A stretch of 5,394 bases of DNA from Agromyces sp. GTDB taxonomy: Bacteria; Actinomycetota; Actinomycetes; Actinomycetales; Microbacteriaceae. The notes beneath the pieces were generated by a model, which saw nothing but the letters and a program-made list of their open reading frames with translations, ran no database searches and was not told the origin of the DNA. Shown piece after piece: positions 3,431-5,394 of the stretch. Position numbers and translations under genes: made by a program. Positions within the stretch are counted from its first letter, which is position 1. Each line of letters opens with the position of its first letter. Location: the NCBI GenBank assembly GCA_031178025.1, contig JAPSJU010000158.1, positions 1 through 5,394 of the forward strand, in the 5' to 3' direction.

Positions 3431-5394
3431 TCAGGAGTCGACCGGCACGACGCGGCCGGCGACGCTGAGCGGGAGGTCGAGCTCGGTCGGGGCGTCGGGC
3501 ACGCGTTCGTGCGCGCCGATCAGGCGGACGAAGGCACTGAGTTGCGCGAGTCCTTCGGGCGTGCGCGGGAGGATGTCGAGCAGGCCGGGGGAGTAGACGA
3601 GATACGCCGCCCACTTCGCCCGCGAGATCGCCACGTTCAAGCGGTTCTTCAGGAGCAGGAACTCGACGCCGCGCGGGGCCGCCGCCGCGGACGATGCCGC
3701 GAGCGACACGATCGCGATCGCGGCCTCCTGGCCCTGGAACTTGTCGACGGTGCCGACCGGCACGTCGCCGTACCCCGCTGCGTCGAGGGCGGTGCGCAGC
3801 ACCGTGAGCTGGGCGTTGTAGGGAGTGACGACGATCACGTCGCGCTGCGCGAGCGCGCGCGGGACGCCGGACGCGGCATCCGTGGGGTCGGTCCACGCCC
3901 GGCCGAGCAGTTCGTCGACGAGTCCCACCACGGCGACCGCCTCTTCGAGCGACGAGGTCGCGTTGCCCGTGTGCTCGATCGGAAGCGCGGCCAGGCCCGG
4001 CGCGATGCCGTCGAGCGAGCGTTGCGACGCCACGGCGTGGGAGCGGAGCTCGCCGTCGTAGGACAGATGCGACACCGGCTCGGCGACGGCGGGGTGCATG
4101 CGGCGGCTCTCGGCGAGGAAGTAGCCGAACTCGGGCGGCAGCACATCGTGGCCGTCGGTGATCCAGCCGAGCGCCGAGGCGTCGACGGGCTCGGGATGGT
4201 TGCCCTGGCTGACCTGCGGCAGCTGCTGCGGGTCGCCGAGCAGCAGCAGGTTCCGGGCCGCGACGGAGGCGGCGATCGTCGCGGCCAGCGAGAACTGCCC
4301 GGCCTCGTCGATGACGAGCAGGTCGAGCGATCGGCGTGCGACCCGGTCGACGTTCGCGAAGTCCCACGCGGTGCCCCCGATGACGAACCCGGACTCGGCA
4401 TGGGCGCCCGCGTACTCGGCGACGCCGTCCTTCGCGATGGCCGTGTAGGCGTGGTCGCCCGGTTCGCGGGCGTCCTTCGGCGCCTTCGCCACGAGGTCGG
4501 GCGCGAGTCCGGCACGGACGACGGCGTCGAGCACGTTCTCGACGACGGCATGCGACTGCGCGACGACGCCGATCTTCCAGCGGTGCTGCGCGACCAGGCG
4601 CGCGATGGTGTGCGACGCGACGTACGTCTTGCCCGTGCCGGGAGGCCCCTGCACGGCGAGGTAGGAATCGTCGAGTTCGCGCAGGGAGGCGACGGCGGCC
4701 GCGACGTAGTCGTGGTCGGAGGACAGCGGCGCGAGCCCGGATGCCGCGGAGCGGGTGCGCGGCGGCGTGCGGCGCAGCACGTCGACCGCGGGGTTCTTCG
4801 GCCAGGTGAACGGGTGCGCCGTCGCAAGCTCCTGGGCCCAGTCGTGGATGGCCTCGCGTTGCCGCCCTGCGGGCGGCGGCATGCCCGGAACGATGGCCGA
4901 GGGAAGCTCGGTCCAGGTGAACCCGGCCACGGAACGCTCTTCGATCACGAGTCCGTCGTCGAGCACCTCGAGCACGCGCACGGCGTTCTGCGTGCGCGAC
5001 CCGGGGCGCAGGCCCTGCCTCGGGAACGGCGCGGGCGATTCGTAGAGCGCGAAGACCTCGCTGCCCACCGAGAATCGCGAGCCCGGCGCCACGCGGCCCC
5101 GCAGCAGCACGTGCCGACGGTCGACGCGATGCTGGTCTTCGCGGTACCAGCGCTGCACGACGGCTGAGGCCGCAGGGTCGACGACGAGGACGTCGCGGTG
5201 ATCCTCCCACGCCTCGAGGGGTTGCTCGATGCGGAAGAAGTGCGACCACCAGAAGCTCTTCGCCTCACGGTCGTGGTACTCGATCGCGGCCGCCGCCAGG
5301 GCGAGGGCCGTGCGATCGGCATCGCGGCCCGGGTCATCGGGCGGCCCCGCGCGCCGCTGCAGCTCGATGGCGAGGGGGGACGGTTCGTAGACCT
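3431..5394 (-). CDS. TM0106-type RecB-like nuclease/helicase, C-terminal helicase part, cut by window edge
   Basis: The frame is open from the window end to the TGA at 3431-3433, giving 653 visible residues (numbered here from 5392); the start lies outside. The C-terminal half is a full UPF1/DNA2-like SF1 helicase: Walker A GPPGTGKT (249-256, bases 4625-4648), motif II IDEAGQ (361-366), motif III GDPQQLP (386-392), ESRRMHP (428-434), motif V VDKFQGQEA (549-557) and motif VI RLNVAISRAK (584-593). Upstream, residues 1-200 form a linker region with KSFWWSHFFR-type and EEWEDHRDVL-type sequence as in TM0106-family proteins (TIGR03491). There an N-terminal RecB/Cas4-like nuclease is fused to this helicase; full members are about 1,100-1,200 aa. 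The nuclease half is not visible, so that assignment is inferred. All ATPase motifs look intact, suggesting an active ATP-dependent nucleic-acid translocase; its pathway (repair, RNA processing or defence) is unknown. The apparent start at 5158 is an internal GTG. Confidence 0.85.
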   Translation of the reverse strand, partial: VYEPSPLAIELQRRAGPPDDPGRDADRTALALAAAAIEYHDREAKSFWWSHFFRIEQPLEAWEDHRDVLVVDPAASAVVQRWYREDQHRVDRRHVLLRGRVAPGSRFSVGSEVFALYESPAPFPRQGLRPGSRTQNAVRVLEVLDDGLVIEERSVAGFTWTELPSAIVPGMPPPAGRQREAIHDWAQELATAHPFTWPKNPAVDVLRRTPPRTRSAASGLAPLSSDHDYVAAAVASLRELDDSYLAVQGPPGTGKTYVASHTIARLVAQHRWKIGVVAQSHAVVENVLDAVVRAGLAPDLVAKAPKDAREPGDHAYTAIAKDGVAEYAGAHAESGFVIGGTAWDFANVDRVARRSLDLLVIDEAGQFSLAATIAASVAARNLLLLGDPQQLPQVSQGNHPEPVDASALGWITDGHDVLPPEFGYFLAESRRMHPAVAEPVSHLSYDGELRSHAVASQRSLDGIAPGLAALPIEHTGNATSSLEEAVAVVGLVDELLGRAWTDPTDAASGVPRALAQRDVIVVTPYNAQLTVLRTALDAAGYGDVPVGTVDKFQGQEAAIAIVSLAASSAAAAPRGVEFLLLKNRLNVAISRAKWAAYLVYSPGLLDILPRTPEGLAQLSAFVRLIGAHERVPDAPTELDLPLSVAGRVVPVDS

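Noticed and set aside
3698..3711. 14-bp match CGCGAGCGACACGA to the right arm of the 217-261 inverted repeat (250-263)
   Set aside because: It lies inside helicase coding sequence with no matching partner arm nearby; probably shared codon bias in GC-rich DNA.
5156..5158. GTG at 5158 as the start of the helicase gene
   Set aside because: The same frame stays open to the window edge and the upstream residues (e.g. KSFWWSHFF, EEWEDHRDVL) look like real TM0106-type protein.
3509..5167. Plus-strand open frame of 552 codons antisense to the helicase
   Set aside because: Arg/Gly/Val-rich product with no recognisable motifs, fully opposite a frame with complete helicase motifs; a GC-driven artefact.
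3366..5249. Minus-strand 627-codon frame over the helicase region
   Set aside because: Almost purely Arg/Ala/Pro sequence in a shifted frame; the helicase frame explains the region.
1..5394. CRISPR arrays, tRNA/rRNA genes, insertion sequences or phage genes
   Set aside because: None seen: no spaced direct repeats, no transposase or integrase motifs, no tRNA-like cloverleaf; composition is uniform throughout.

Overview
The window is very GC-rich, with strong G/C bias at third codon positions, actinobacterial-type -10 elements (TAnnnT) and several apparently leaderless starts. With the gene content (an Rv1855c-type LLM oxidoreductase, a mycoredoxin-like glutaredoxin, a baeRF-type protein and a TM0106-type nuclease-helicase) this points to a high-GC actinomycete, most likely Microbacteriaceae (Microbacterium or a relative). 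That placement is inference from composition and families, not from a marker gene.

Layout, left to right. (1) The C-terminal end of a berberine-bridge-type FAD oxidoreductase (+, 3-209, cut by the window edge). (2) An 81-bp spacer with a striking inverted repeat: perfect 15-bp arms (217-231 / 247-261), with a promoter-like TAGGCT in the centre. (3) A baeRF-type (bacterial archaeo-eukaryotic release factor-like) protein (+, 291-1475) with a good Shine-Dalgarno. (4) A convergent 141-aa protein of unknown function (-, 1476-1901) whose stop codon directly abuts the previous one (TGA|TCA). (5) A 150-bp divergent promoter region with three dyads. (6) A luciferase-like F420/FMN oxidoreductase of the Rv1855c family (+, 2052-3053). 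(7) A convergent small glutaredoxin/mycoredoxin-like protein (-, 3078-3356). (8) The helicase half of a TM0106-type RecB-like nuclease/UPF1-like helicase fusion (-, 3431-5394), whose N-terminus lies beyond the right edge.

The genes do not form one pathway. They look like a housekeeping/accessory mix in separate small transcription units: redox enzymes (FAD, LLM, glutaredoxin), a translation-related factor and a DNA-processing enzyme. I see no mobile element, CRISPR array, tRNA or rRNA, and no complete new multi-gene system. The most interesting parts are non-coding: the hairpin/promoter overlap at 217-261, the dyad-rich divergent region at 1902-2051, and three -10 elements placed 6-7 nt before start codons, which predict leaderless mRNAs and fix the starts of three genes.
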